From Blattamonas nauphoetae (Eukaryota > Preaxostyla > Oxymonadida), in contig JARBJD010000149.1 in the NCBI GenBank assembly GCA_033064195.1, forward strand, positions 110,195 through 174,194: DNA of 64,000 bases. The letters are read 5' to 3'. Under the pieces are notes generated by a model that was given only the letters and a program-made list of their open reading frames with translations, did not search any database and was not told where the DNA came from. This document shows positions 1 through 8,420 of the stretch, one piece after another (within the stretch, counting starts at the first letter, position 1; the number at the start of each line of letters is the position of its first letter). The translations under genes were made by a program, and so were the position numbers.

Positions 1-7
1 GTATTAA

Positions 8-379
8 ATGGCAACAGTGAATACTACATATGAACGACGTCGAACAGATGCCAAGCAAGCTTTGATTCAGTCAATGAAAGAAGAGAACTGTGAACTTGTC
101 TCTGAGTATGTCAGACACAATATCCCAGTCATCTATGTTCATGAAGGTGTTGAGTGGAGGATAAAACCAAAGTTGTGGAATCAAGGGAACAGACCACACA
201 TGTCACAACGTCGACACTACACTCAATCGTTTGTTGAGAATGAACTGAGGAAGTACAACTGTGAGCTCGTTGGTGAGTACAAGCCGGTGCTGTTCCATCT
301 GAGAAGACTTTGGTGTGTTTCTGGTGTTTACAAAATTAACGCTGATTTTTTTTATTTGAACTTTTTATTTTGCATATGA
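8..379 (+). CDS. Conserved Polinton terminal ORF, 123 aa, unknown function
   Basis: The first 90 or so residues closely match the 129-aa protein at 42514-42903, including the shared stretch VEWRIKPKLWNQGNRPH and a C-terminal YNCELVGEY. The last 30 residues differ completely and look like read-through into unrelated sequence, so the 3' end has probably been replaced. The start is preceded by gtattaa, the same context as the copy at 42514. I recognise no domain. Many Arg, Lys and His residues would suit a small nucleic-acid-binding protein, but that is only a guess. In copy 2 a full gene of this type lies at the left end and a truncated one at the right end, because the gene crosses the inner boundary of the terminal repeat. 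Confidence 0.6.
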   Translation: MATVNTTYERRRTDAKQALIQSMKEENCELVSEYVRHNIPVIYVHEGVEWRIKPKLWNQGNRPHMSQRRHYTQSFVENELRKYNCELVGEYKPVLFHLRRLWCVSGVYKINADFFYLNFLFCI

Positions 380-677
380 AGAGTAGGTCCAGATAGTGCA
401 AGTGTGAGACCTCGACGTAACGTTCCAAGATACTCAGGCAAAATGGTGCCTTCGTGACTGATGCGTAGAACGAATTGAAGGTTGGATTGGAGACGGATGA
501 TCGAAAGATTGTCCCCGGGGTTCATGTTGGCTTCAGATTCTTTTCCAAGAATTTGACCGTAAATCATGCCCACCCAAGACTTATCCCTTCAAGGAATTCG
601 CTATTCTCTGTGAGAGCGTAGCAGTCATTGAGAAGGATTGAGATAGATCGTCCCCAAAGGGGTATCGGGGTGTCCAT
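352..677 (-). pseudogene. Unidentified coding fragment between terminal ORF and fibre gene
   Basis: Read on the minus strand, an ATG at 677 opens a protein-like stretch (MDTPIPLWGRSISILLNDCY...) that hits a TGA near 570. It continues in the next frame as GMIYGQILGKESEANMNPGD and stays open to about 352. The two frames join smoothly with one indel, which suggests a decayed gene. Copy 2 has nothing corresponding: there the terminal ORF remnant and the fibre gene are almost adjacent. It may be an insertion or a piece of another gene family. I do not recognise it. Confidence 0.35.
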
Positions 678-758
678 AGGAAACTCACACGAACATGAAC
701 AGGAACTACTCAACGGCTATTTTTGTCTTTTTTAATTTCTAATAAAGAGCAACCAAAA

Positions 759-1679
759 ATGAATCGACAAAAATACAATTCACAAATGATTGAGAAAATG
801 ATTGATCATAATCTTTCGACGATCACTGAGAATGCAGCAGTCATTCACTCACTACAGACGGAATTAGAAACGAATCAGGAAGAAGTCGACACACTAAAGA
901 AGACAACTGAAGCACACAAGACAGCAATATCATCAATCCAAAAGGTCGTTTCAACAAATGGATCAATCACTTGTTCAGCTGGTATTACAACACCAGAAAT
1001 TGGAGGATTGATCAATGTGAATGGAGCGAAGTGGAATATATCAGAGGGATCACTTCCGAAGTATCCTGGAACATATCCGGCTTCAACATTTAAGTCTGGT
1101 ATTTCAATTTCGCAATCGATTGCAGAAACATCTGGAATTCAGTTCAATGGTGATGGCATTATTATGTGGTCTCCCTGTGACACACCAGCATTGTATTACT
1201 ACGATGAGGATACTGGTTCAGGAGTGTTTTCAATATCATCAACTGGAAGTTTTTCTCAGCTTTCAGACAGAAGAGTCAAAAGGAATATTGTTCCATACCC
1301 TAATGTTCTTGAACAATTGAATAAAGTCGAAATTGTGCAGTATCAGTTCAACACATTCGACTCGAAGATCAGCAAAGTCACAAAGCAAATAGAGAATGAG
1401 ACAGATGAAGAACACTTGAAGAATTGCAAAGAGAAATGTGAATGCTTGAAGAAGGAAAGTGAGAAGAAACACATTGGTGTGATTGCACAACAGATCCAAG
1501 GCATATTCCCTGAAGTTGTGAATGATTCCAATCCAGATTGTCTTCAAGTTGATTATGCAGAACTTTCCTGTTTCTGCATCAAAGCCATTCAGGAATTATG
1601 CTCTATTGTCGGACATCAACAGACACTCATCAATGAACTCATACAAAAATATACCTCACTGACTAGTACTCCAACATGA
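759..1679 (+). CDS. Fibre/spike-like protein with C-terminal S74 (endosialidase-type) chaperone domain
   Basis: About 306 residues. Residues about 5-65 are polar and heptad-like, compatible with a trimeric coiled coil. The middle (about 70-165) is Gly/Ser/Thr-rich and beta-prone. The last 130 residues carry the hallmark of the intramolecular chaperone/peptidase S74 family: LSDRRVKRNI, then HIGVIAQQI, FPEVV and VDYAEL. In phage tail spikes and MYRF-type proteins this domain trimerises the preceding fibre and cuts itself off at a Ser-Asp bond; the SD in SDRRVK fits that site. A Lys/Glu-rich insertion (about 215-245) separates the two halves of the domain. I infer a trimeric receptor-binding fibre on the virion. 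The ATG at 759 is preferred because the copy 2 homologue begins there. The 3' end overlaps the convergent gene at 1663 by 17 bp. Confidence 0.8.
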   Translation: MNRQKYNSQMIEKMIDHNLSTITENAAVIHSLQTELETNQEEVDTLKKTTEAHKTAISSIQKVVSTNGSITCSAGITTPEIGGLINVNGAKWNISEGSLPKYPGTYPASTFKSGISISQSIAETSGIQFNGDGIIMWSPCDTPALYYYDEDTGSGVFSISSTGSFSQLSDRRVKRNIVPYPNVLEQLNKVEIVQYQFNTFDSKISKVTKQIENETDEEHLKNCKEKCECLKKESEKKHIGVIAQQIQGIFPEVVNDSNPDCLQVDYAELSCFCIKAIQELCSIVGHQQTLINELIQKYTSLTSTPT

Positions 1680-2073
1680 GATCAACCAGAAATTCGTAAT
1701 ACTCCCTGATTATTTTTCCATTGATTGCCTCGGATGTTTCCATCTCAATTGATTCACCAGAACTGTCTTTGAACCAGATCTTCACAATTGAGTGTCGAGT
1801 GCTTAGTTCCCACTTCTTTCGCTTCGCAATCTGTTCGTTGCAGAAAGCAACATAGGAGTCATTGAATGCATCAGTCTGGATCCAATCACCGTGGATCGTA
1901 ATGTGCTGAGGAATGTCTTTTGAAATGACTGTCGATGCATCACTAATCTCTTCTTTCACATGGATGAGTTTGCAGTCAAGAAAGTAGATGTATTTTTGTT
2001 TTCTTGAATTGGTAAAATCAGGAGGGAGTTGAGCAGTGTGAGAATTCTGAATTGAGAAGTAACGCTTGACCAT
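1663..2073 (-). CDS. Conserved Polinton protein, 136 aa, unknown function
   Basis: An intact ORF starting MVKRYFSIQ and ending in an acidic-aromatic tail (REYYEFLVDLMLEY). A frameshifted homologue lies at 57973-58374, also between the first capsid-like gene and the fibre gene. The sequence alternates hydrophobic and polar residues in a way that suggests beta strands, and is preceded on its own strand by an AT-rich start box. A minor virion protein is plausible from its place in the structural block, but no family is recognised. Confidence 0.6.
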   Translation of the reverse strand: MVKRYFSIQNSHTAQLPPDFTNSRKQKYIYFLDCKLIHVKEEISDASTVISKDIPQHITIHGDWIQTDAFNDSYVAFCNEQIAKRKKWELSTRHSIVKIWFKDSSGESIEMETSEAINGKIIREYYEFLVDLMLEY

Positions 2074-2142
2074 TTGTGATTTCTACAAAAATAAAATATT
2101 CAATTTAGTAATATGACTCTGTCATTCTAGAAATGCTATGCA

Positions 2143-3822
2143 TTAATATCCTCTCTTCACTTCTTCATATGCTTCTTGGAGTCGGCGATCAATGACATAT
2201 CGCACTCGTGGTTGTCCATTCTCAATCCAGAACAGCCAATATGATGCTTGATGCAATGCTAGAATCGGCGGAGGAGGTCCTTCTGGAGTTGATGTGAAAT
2301 ATGGATCAGGTTCGCCTTGTTTGATTGGGGTTCCTCTGAAGACAATGTTCACTGATTCTGCTGTCGATATACCTTCTTCTCCACCAGCAATTTCACTTCG
2401 ATCTGTTGGAACCATAAATGTGAATGAAGTTGCATCTGTTGATGGTCTCAGTTTCCTGCTCTCCTTTCCACCATAGACGTAATTGCGAGGTTCACAAATG
2501 GAATTCTCAAACTCTTGTGTTGCAGAACAGCCAATGAAATCACCGTTCACCATCATCATTTGATAGAACTCTGGTGAGTTTGTTGACATTGGGAAATTGG
2601 GATAATTATTTCCTAGCATTTCGAAGTGACCAACATATTGAGGATTTCTGAAGACTGTACACTCGTTTGGTCGATCGGGGAATAAGCACATAAGATTCAT
2701 GAGATTGTTGAGTTTGATACTAATGTTTGATCTCACTCCCATTGCATTTGCAGATGATTGAAATGATTGTGTGTCAATTCTTTCTGCTTTCAAGACGTAC
2801 AATGTCTTTGAATACGTGTTGAAGAGGGATTGCTTCGTTGCATCAGTGATTTGATATCCGTAGCAAATAGAAGTGACTTTGTCCACCGATGAACTCAGAA
2901 CCGTGGAAGTGGTTGATTTAACTGTAGTATGCACAATTCCAGTACTTGGATCTGGATCTGAATATGTATAATATTGATAAACTGGATTTCCGATTTGTGT
3001 GAATTCTTGAGTCACATTTGTGAATTCTCCATCTTGTAATAGTGCGTGATGAGATTTGTGAGTAGTATATTTTCCTGTTGGATCTTTCTCCACGTATCGT
3101 TCAAGTCCTTTTCGAATGACTGTGGGTACTCGAATCGGACAATATACAAGTGAATCAGTTGTCAAATGAAATCTCAAACGTAAATTGCCAAAGATGGAAT
3201 TTGGATACTGATCAAAAGTACTCAGTGGAAGCAAATTCACAAACGGAATAACCAGAGGAATTGTAATTGGGAACACTGTTTCAGTATTTGGAGTTGGAGA
3301 AAAGTAGCATCCACAAACACTTGGATCCATTCTCTGAACATTTTCAAAAAGACTGTAGCAATGCTTCATGTTGTTTTTCTCTTCATAAGACTTGAAAGTG
3401 TGGTACAGAAATGATTCGTGAACATGATTATTCTGGAGTGTATTGTCAATGATGTTTCCTTTACTGTCGACGAGTCTCATATCTCGAATTGCATCTGATG
3501 ATGACTTATATCCGTAGAACATTGCATACATGTTAGGGTAGTAGTTTCTGTCTGTCGTCGGTTGCTCATACGGAACAGTGATCGTTAGATCTATTCGTAA
3601 ATGACTCTTCGCAAACTCAGTCACATCATGACCATCATAGCACAGTGGAACTTCAATCTCATCTCCGATTCTGCAAGGCATAGGTGGATTCGTTGGATGC
3701 ACTTCTTGGATGGAATAAATGTGTGGCTCTGAATCCCATTGTTTTGGCAAGTATGATTGGACTTCGATTTGCTCAATTAGTGTCGATGTTGGTTTGGATT
3801 GATTTGATCTGATACTTCTCAT
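2143..3822 (-). CDS. Capsid-like protein A, 559 aa (putative double jelly-roll major capsid paralogue)
   Basis: An intact ORF. It shares its layout and many landmarks with the neighbouring 619-aa protein at 3875-5734: an early EVPLCYDGHDV segment, a GYKSSSDAIRDM motif near residue 105, KHCYSL near 155, a FGNLRLRFHL/YCP block near 215-230, and a C-terminal proline run followed by LALHQASYWLFW. The length and the position beside small virion-type proteins fit Polinton major capsid proteins, which use two stacked jelly rolls. That function is inferred from context, not from a confident domain match. The ATG lies about 10 bases downstream of an AT-rich box. The copy 2 orthologue (54668-57894) is broken by a mariner. 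Confidence 0.6.
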   Translation of the reverse strand: MRSIRSNQSKPTSTLIEQIEVQSYLPKQWDSEPHIYSIQEVHPTNPPMPCRIGDEIEVPLCYDGHDVTEFAKSHLRIDLTITVPYEQPTTDRNYYPNMYAMFYGYKSSSDAIRDMRLVDSKGNIIDNTLQNNHVHESFLYHTFKSYEEKNNMKHCYSLFENVQRMDPSVCGCYFSPTPNTETVFPITIPLVIPFVNLLPLSTFDQYPNSIFGNLRLRFHLTTDSLVYCPIRVPTVIRKGLERYVEKDPTGKYTTHKSHHALLQDGEFTNVTQEFTQIGNPVYQYYTYSDPDPSTGIVHTTVKSTTSTVLSSSVDKVTSICYGYQITDATKQSLFNTYSKTLYVLKAERIDTQSFQSSANAMGVRSNISIKLNNLMNLMCLFPDRPNECTVFRNPQYVGHFEMLGNNYPNFPMSTNSPEFYQMMMVNGDFIGCSATQEFENSICEPRNYVYGGKESRKLRPSTDATSFTFMVPTDRSEIAGGEEGISTAESVNIVFRGTPIKQGEPDPYFTSTPEGPPPPILALHQASYWLFWIENGQPRVRYVIDRRLQEAYEEVKRGY

Positions 3823-3842
3823 TTATAGAAAAATAAAAAATA
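3823..3842 (-). promoter_or_regulatory. AT-rich start box of capsid-like gene A
   Basis: On the minus strand the gene is preceded by a T-tract of the form TTTTTTATTTTT, then five bases and TAAATG-like context. The same arrangement stands before at least nine other genes in the two Polintons and before none of the host genes here, so it is probably the element's own promoter/transcription start. Confidence 0.55.
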
Positions 3843-3874
3843 CAATATCATAATTTTCTTTTACTGTTTTGTCT

Positions 3875-5734
3875 CTACATGATTCCTAAATCTTTGTGCA
3901 ACGCTTTCAATGTGTGATTTGGGTAGTACTCAACTTTTGGTTTGCCATTACTGTATCGTAATACCCACCATGTGGTTGCGGTTGTTGCTAAAATTGGTGC
4001 TGGAGGATGAGTAAATGTTGTCATGTTTCCACCACTTTGACTTGGATTGTAGACATTGTAGTATGTGTCCAGCTTACCTTGATAAATGGGATGTGATCTC
4101 AAAGTGACAGGAACGTTTCCTTTGGAACTGATGGAATCATTACAGTTCGTTGGACACCCACTTCTCTGTGTTGAAAAGCACATGAGGAAGTCAGTGTTGT
4201 CATGAATCGGTCGAACTCTTGTCATTGTCTCATTGGGATAATTCTGATCACCAGTGAGTTTCTCTTCAACGAGAGAATCTGTCAGTGATCGCTCCAAGTC
4301 GTCAGGAACAGCTAGATAGGAATCGAGATTAAGAGTCGATAATGCAAATTGATAGAAGCGAGCTCCAATTGTTGTTGTCGGTTGATCTGGATAGTATTTG
4401 TCGAGTAGATTCACTTGGATATCCTTCTGCATTGGATTGTGGAAACAAGTGACTTCATTGTCGTAGTGACGGAAGAGAAGCATGATGTCCTTGGCATTAA
4501 CAACCACCATTTGTTGAGTGCAATTAATGCCTGTTTCAGTTGGTGTCTTCTGAAATGGATAGAACGATATCTTTTCTGCTGGAATAGTTCCTGGACGATC
4601 CTGATACATTTTCTTGAGATTCTCTTTCGCAATTTCTTTCATATTGTATCCAGAGCTCATGCAATACACATCATCAATTTGATACTCGGTGATGTTTAGT
4701 GAGATGTACTGATCCACGTATTCTGGTTCTGTCGTAACTGTACCAGCTGATGAATACACAATGTCTTTCGAAACTGATGGTTGCAGAAATGATTGACCAA
4801 TTTGAACGAAGTTCTTTGTGCATGAGGTTACGAGATTGTTTAAGAAATAGGGACGATGCTGAATACAATCGGCAATTGATGCTTTTATCTTAGGTGCTGC
4901 AGCAGTCCCAGTAACGATTAATGAAAGTGTGTTCTTCAGAGTGAGTTCAGGATTAACTGGACAACACACAAATTCATCTTCATTGATGTGAACGCTCAGT
5001 TTCAAATCTCCAAAGAGACACGCAGGATAGTCAGTCATTCCAGAGAAGATGAGAAGATCTTCAAGATTGATTGACACACGAATAGGTACATCAATACTGT
5101 CTTTGAATACTCCAGTTCCAGAAGTTGTTGTGAAATCAGAAAGTGGAATATAAACACCAGCAACAGATTCGTCATGATTCCATGCATTCTGCCAAGGTGT
5201 GTGACAATGTTTTCGATTCTCCAATTGACTCTTCGGTTTGATCATATTGTAGATGTGAGACTCCATTGACACGTCATTAGTTGTTGTGCTGATGATTCTC
5301 TGATTGTTGTGAAGAACAGTAAGGTCACGAAAGATTGATGCCGAATGTTTGAGTCCAACGAAGATGAATATCCTCTCATTCATGTACGATCCATTTTTAC
5401 TGGAATTTGTCTTCCAATTATTCACTTTAAGCCTTGCTGTCATTGTGAACGTAATGAAGGAATCATCGATTTGACAAATGTCTTGATTACCAGTCAACGG
5501 AATGATTATTTCCTGTCCTTTGTAGAATCGTGAATTCTCGGATGGTTTTAATTCCTGAATGGAAGTACTGTGTGCTCCATCATTCAGAAGATAATTAATG
5601 TGATGTTCAGACATGAGTTGTTGTTGTATTTGACCAATATCATCTCGAGTGTACTTGATTGATCCAGTTGTATTTCCAGTCAATGATGATGCTCCTGTTC
5701 TTTTGTTTGTCAGATGTGTTATATGTGAGTTCAT
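3875..5734 (-). CDS. Capsid-like protein B, 619 aa (putative double jelly-roll major capsid protein)
   Basis: An intact ORF, paralogous to capsid-like protein A. Shared landmarks are QELKPSENSRFYKGQEIIIP near residue 60, VGLKHSASIFRDLTV near 125, KHCHTPWQN near 175, DVPIRVSINLEDLL near 215, LFGDLKLSVHI and CCPVNP near 250, and a C-terminal PPAPILATTATTWWVLRYSNGKP. Closely spaced short beta-prone segments and the length suit a double jelly-roll capsid protein; I infer this as the main capsid gene. It is followed downstream by protein A, 52 bp apart on the same strand. The copy 2 orthologue at 52788-54623 is frameshifted. Which paralogue builds the hexons, or whether both do, cannot be decided from sequence alone. 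Confidence 0.65.
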   Translation of the reverse strand: MNSHITHLTNKRTGASSLTGNTTGSIKYTRDDIGQIQQQLMSEHHINYLLNDGAHSTSIQELKPSENSRFYKGQEIIIPLTGNQDICQIDDSFITFTMTARLKVNNWKTNSSKNGSYMNERIFIFVGLKHSASIFRDLTVLHNNQRIISTTTNDVSMESHIYNMIKPKSQLENRKHCHTPWQNAWNHDESVAGVYIPLSDFTTTSGTGVFKDSIDVPIRVSINLEDLLIFSGMTDYPACLFGDLKLSVHINEDEFVCCPVNPELTLKNTLSLIVTGTAAAPKIKASIADCIQHRPYFLNNLVTSCTKNFVQIGQSFLQPSVSKDIVYSSAGTVTTEPEYVDQYISLNITEYQIDDVYCMSSGYNMKEIAKENLKKMYQDRPGTIPAEKISFYPFQKTPTETGINCTQQMVVVNAKDIMLLFRHYDNEVTCFHNPMQKDIQVNLLDKYYPDQPTTTIGARFYQFALSTLNLDSYLAVPDDLERSLTDSLVEEKLTGDQNYPNETMTRVRPIHDNTDFLMCFSTQRSGCPTNCNDSISSKGNVPVTLRSHPIYQGKLDTYYNVYNPSQSGGNMTTFTHPPAPILATTATTWWVLRYSNGKPKVEYYPNHTLKALHKDLGIM

Positions 5735-5757
5735 TTTATCAAAAATAAAAAAACAAT
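5735..5757 (-). promoter_or_regulatory. AT-rich start box of capsid-like gene B
   Basis: Same type as at 3823-3842: on the minus strand a TTTTTTTATTTTT tract about eight bases before the ATG. Confidence 0.5.
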
Positions 5758-5762
5758 AATGC

Positions 5763-6065
5763 TTATTTCTTTTTCAGTTTCTTCTTCTTCGCTTTCGGCT
5801 TCAGCTTTTCTTCTAGCTTCAGTATTTCTCCTCTGAGTTTGTGTGCAACTGGTGTATTTCCTTCATTGATTGCTTGCTCATACTGAGCCATCTTTTCTGC
5901 ATGGATTTGCTGATCCGACTTCACATCTGGAATCATCTCAACACCTGTCTGTGCAACCTTCGAAATCAGTGGTCCAACGAAGGGAATGAGATTCAGAAAT
6001 GGAGCTCCAACTCTGAGTATGTTTTTGCCAACTGCTGCTAATTTTGATAACCAACCTGGTGCCAT
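5763..6065 (-). CDS. Small MAPG virion-type protein, 100 aa, Lys-rich tail
   Basis: It begins MAPGWLSKLAAVGKNILRVG, an amphipathic helix-like start shared with the next gene upstream (MAPGSFNKLKNIGKQFFQF). A hydrophobic stretch (APFLNLIPFVGPLIS) follows, then a charged helical region. The last 20 residues are almost all Lys (KPKAKKKKLKKK). This resembles in general character the small core or membrane-lytic proteins of adenovirus-like capsids (pVI/pX type) often found beside Polinton capsid genes. DNA binding through the tail or membrane disruption through the N terminus are both plausible. A homologue with indels lies at 52466-52763. Confidence 0.55.
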   Translation of the reverse strand: MAPGWLSKLAAVGKNILRVGAPFLNLIPFVGPLISKVAQTGVEMIPDVKSDQQIHAEKMAQYEQAINEGNTPVAHKLRGEILKLEEKLKPKAKKKKLKKK

Positions 6066-6083
6066 TTATGTAAAAATAAAAAA
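6066..6083 (-). promoter_or_regulatory. AT-rich start box of 100-aa MAPG gene
   Basis: On the minus strand, TTTTTTATTTTTACATAA directly precedes the ATG. It is identical in its last part to the box of the next gene (6448-6465). Confidence 0.5.
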
Positions 6084-6099
6084 CTGGAACACAAACAAA

Positions 6100-6447
6100 T
6101 TATAATCCTTTGAATTGAATTTTGGAATTTGATGATTGAGGCATGTCATCGTTTGAATACCGTGCATTTCGTGGTGGTTCATAATCTCTCACCCTGTGAG
6201 GGTTCGAAGCCTCTGGCGAGACAATCATCTGTTGTTGTGGTGCTCGATTGATTGCTTTGTTTTGCTGGTATACATCCATCATTCCTCCGAGACCACTGAG
6301 TATTCCTCCTGCTGTTTGTCCAAACTTGTTGTTTGTCTGTGAGAGCAAGCCACCTCCAACCTGAAGCAGTGATGGAGCAAGCGGTTTGATGAATTGAAAG
6401 AACTGTTTGCCAATATTTTTGAGTTTGTTGAAACTTCCTGGTGCCAT
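6100..6447 (-). CDS. Small MAPG virion-type protein, 115 aa
   Basis: It begins MAPGSFNKLKNIGKQFFQF, then a small-residue-rich stretch (LLQVGGGLLSQ... TAGGILSGLGGMMDVYQQ) and a polar Pro/Arg-rich tail. The glycine-rich amphipathic N-terminal half is of the kind seen in adenovirus protein VI-like and Polinton PX-like minor capsid proteins. The MAPG start shared with the 100-aa neighbour suggests duplication of a short N-terminal signal or of the whole gene. A homologue with indels lies at 52123-52428. Function is inferred only from composition and neighbourhood. Confidence 0.55.
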   Translation of the reverse strand: MAPGSFNKLKNIGKQFFQFIKPLAPSLLQVGGGLLSQTNNKFGQTAGGILSGLGGMMDVYQQNKAINRAPQQQMIVSPEASNPHRVRDYEPPRNARYSNDDMPQSSNSKIQFKGL

Positions 6448-6467
6448 TTATGTAAAAATAAAAAATA
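6448..6467 (-). promoter_or_regulatory. AT-rich start box of 115-aa MAPG gene
   Basis: On the minus strand, TTTTTTATTTTTACATAA precedes the ATG, the same box as at 6066. Confidence 0.5.
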
Positions 6468-6483
6468 CAATTCATTAATATTT

Positions 6484-7071
6484 CTAACGAGGAATTGCCT
6501 TTGTCAATGAAATTCCATAATTGAGTATAGTGTTGTATGCTTCGTTGAAGGCAATGCTCATGTCTTTGCCACCAACAAGGATCTTGAAAATGGTTCTAAA
6601 CACTGGGAGTTTATTCAGACATAAGCACTTGTCAGACAGGTCATCCAATTCAATCACCACATCATTGATTCCAGTGAGTGTGGCAATCAGTGCACATAAA
6701 TCACTTTGGTTTGTGATCAGTTTCTTCGATGGTTCAATGAGATTGTTCAGTAGTTTCTTTTCACAGGCAAATGCATTCTTGTACACTAACAGTAGTTGAT
6801 CTTTGAATGCTGAAATATTTGAAGTGTATTCTCTCAGTGGTATTGAACGGCTTTGGATTGGAGCCGATGGATATATCTCGAGTGGTGGTGGATCATATGT
6901 ACCTGGAACATTATCGAGTTCAACATTGGCACTCTGTTCATTTCGATCTTCGAGCTTTGATCTTCCAGAAGTTGCTCCTTTATTATCGATGATGACATTG
7001 TTGGTGATTGACGTTGGAACGGAAGAAGAACTTGTGTGTTTCGTAAATTGACAACTTAGAATTGGCTGCAT
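6484..7071 (-). CDS. Conserved Polinton protein, 195 aa, unknown function
   Basis: An intact ORF starting MQPILSCQFTKHTSSSS. The first 80 residues are low-complexity, polar and probably disordered. The C-terminal half is helical and hydrophobic (VVIELDDLSDKCLCLNKLP..., FNEAYNTILNYGISL). The ATG at 7071 is chosen over a non-ATG codon three bases upstream, and the copy 2 homologue at 51504-52086 starts at the same point. It sits at the head of the structural block in both elements, which suggests a virion or assembly protein. No domain is recognised. Confidence 0.6.
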   Translation of the reverse strand: MQPILSCQFTKHTSSSSVPTSITNNVIIDNKGATSGRSKLEDRNEQSANVELDNVPGTYDPPPLEIYPSAPIQSRSIPLREYTSNISAFKDQLLLVYKNAFACEKKLLNNLIEPSKKLITNQSDLCALIATLTGINDVVIELDDLSDKCLCLNKLPVFRTIFKILVGGKDMSIAFNEAYNTILNYGISLTKAIPR

Positions 7072-7098
7072 CACTTTCTATAAAAATAAAAAATATAT
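7072..7098 (-). promoter_or_regulatory. AT-rich start box of 195-aa gene
   Basis: On the minus strand a TTTTTTATTTTTATAG tract lies about ten bases before the ATG. The copy 2 counterpart (51478-51503) keeps the tract and spacing. Confidence 0.45.
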
Positions 7099-7108
7099 AT
7101 TTATGTTT

Positions 7109-7500
7109 TTAATCACTCATATCTTTCTCCAAGTGTGCGAATCGAGCATATTCCGGCATATATCCTGTTTGGTATTGACCCACATCTCTTGTTCGGTACG
7201 CTGCAGTTGTCTGTTCGTTCACAAATGTTGAGATGTTTACTGAATAACGACCAAGGAAAGTTTGCAAATCTTCTGTTTTTGTGATGATTTCGAGAAACTG
7301 TGGATGAATTTGTTCCTTAAACGCTTTTCTTGCTTTCGTTCTCTGATGATCTGGATTGGAACTGATGAAACCTTCAACATAGTCTTCCTTCCCTGCGTCC
7401 GAGTAGCATCTTTTGATTTAGCAACGATGAGATTGTCTGATTGCTGAATGTTGTCCAAATTGAATGAGACAATCCTTCCAATGATGGATTTGGGTGACAG
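7109..7500 (-). pseudogene. C-terminal remnant of the Polinton ORF found beside the ATPase gene in copy 2
   Basis: On the minus strand a frame ending at 7109 contains PQFLEIIT, RTRDVGQYQTGYMPEYARF and a final KDMSD. This matches degraded sequence at about 51260-51470 in copy 2 (PQFLEFIT, DIGQYQSSNMPAY). Upstream of about 7480 the frame is interrupted and homology fades, so only the last third of the gene remains. This marks the broken end of element copy 1. Confidence 0.5.
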
Positions 7501-8420
7501 GAATCAACTTGGGTGGATGAAAACAGAAAACACCACACTTGCGTATTTGTCATAGAAAATAGTTTTGGGTTGATCTGATCAAGGTTCAAGATGGGGTTTC
7601 TTCATTTTCACATCTCGTATTCTCAATATTTTGTTCAGAAAAGAGAAAAAATGATTAAGTTGTGACATGAAACATGAAATTCACTCTACAACGATGAATT
7701 ATCGTTATTTCCTTCGTTTTCGCAAAGTGCAGTTCATCCCATTCCCCGTACTCACACTTTCAACGTAATTCTCAAGAAGCCACGGTGTTTGATCGTCGAT
7801 CCGTATCAGCCATCGCTCTATCGCATCTTCATGTCCTGCTTCTCGTCGTTTCTCCACTCTCTTCTTCCATCTCACTTTCTCATTCTTTTTCATGTCTTCA
7901 CCGTCTTCATCCTTGATATTCAACAATCGATATTTCAATCTATCCTCGTCTGTCTTCTCCACCAACCACCCCACTTCCCACTCCTCTCTTCCAGTCTCCA
8001 CAATCTCACCTTCTTCGAACAGTTCTCGCTCGAGCTTCAGAGTCTCTCTTAAAAGTTCCGAGATTCGATACGAAAGATTAAAATCTTTTGATTCTTCTTT
8101 CTGAATGAACTCCTCTCGAGGAAGAATGAACTGAAGATATTGTTTCGCTGGTTTCAACACATTTTCAAACTGTAACTTTCGGATTCTATTCTGCTCTTCT
8201 TTGTTTTTGTATTGGATGTGTCTTCTTCTTACATCGATCAGAACGACCACTGCGTAGATGAGTCTCAAATGGAATTGGCCATGTGATATCGAAACTGCCA
8301 TCGGCTTGGACGCGTTGATGACTCGTTGGACCAGATTCTCCTCCAACATGGAGGGAACCGAATAAGGTCGGACAATCGCGAGATTGATGATCATTTGAAG
8401 ATGAGAGGAGTGTGCTGGTA

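Larger units (their letters stand above)
1..7600 (-). mobile_element. Truncated Polinton/Maverick, copy 1 (capsid-side part)
   Basis: Nine coding segments here match, in the same relative order but inverted, the right-hand part of the complete Polinton at 37735-63440. They run from the terminal short ORF and S74 fibre to a C-terminal piece of the gene that lies beside the ATPase in copy 2. Integrase, polymerase and ATPase are absent, so the element is cut at about 7500-7600, where a host gene begins. The window edge cuts the other side just upstream of the first start codon. Unlike copy 2, the structural genes are almost all open. Base composition is AT-rich with short AT-rich intergenic boxes, unlike the adjoining host DNA. 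The exact inner breakpoint is uncertain. Confidence 0.85.

Noticed and set aside
7705-8394. Kleisin/Rad21-like N-terminal domain
   Set aside because: A faint resemblance in one segment only; the rest and the upstream continuation fit the helical-repeat family instead.
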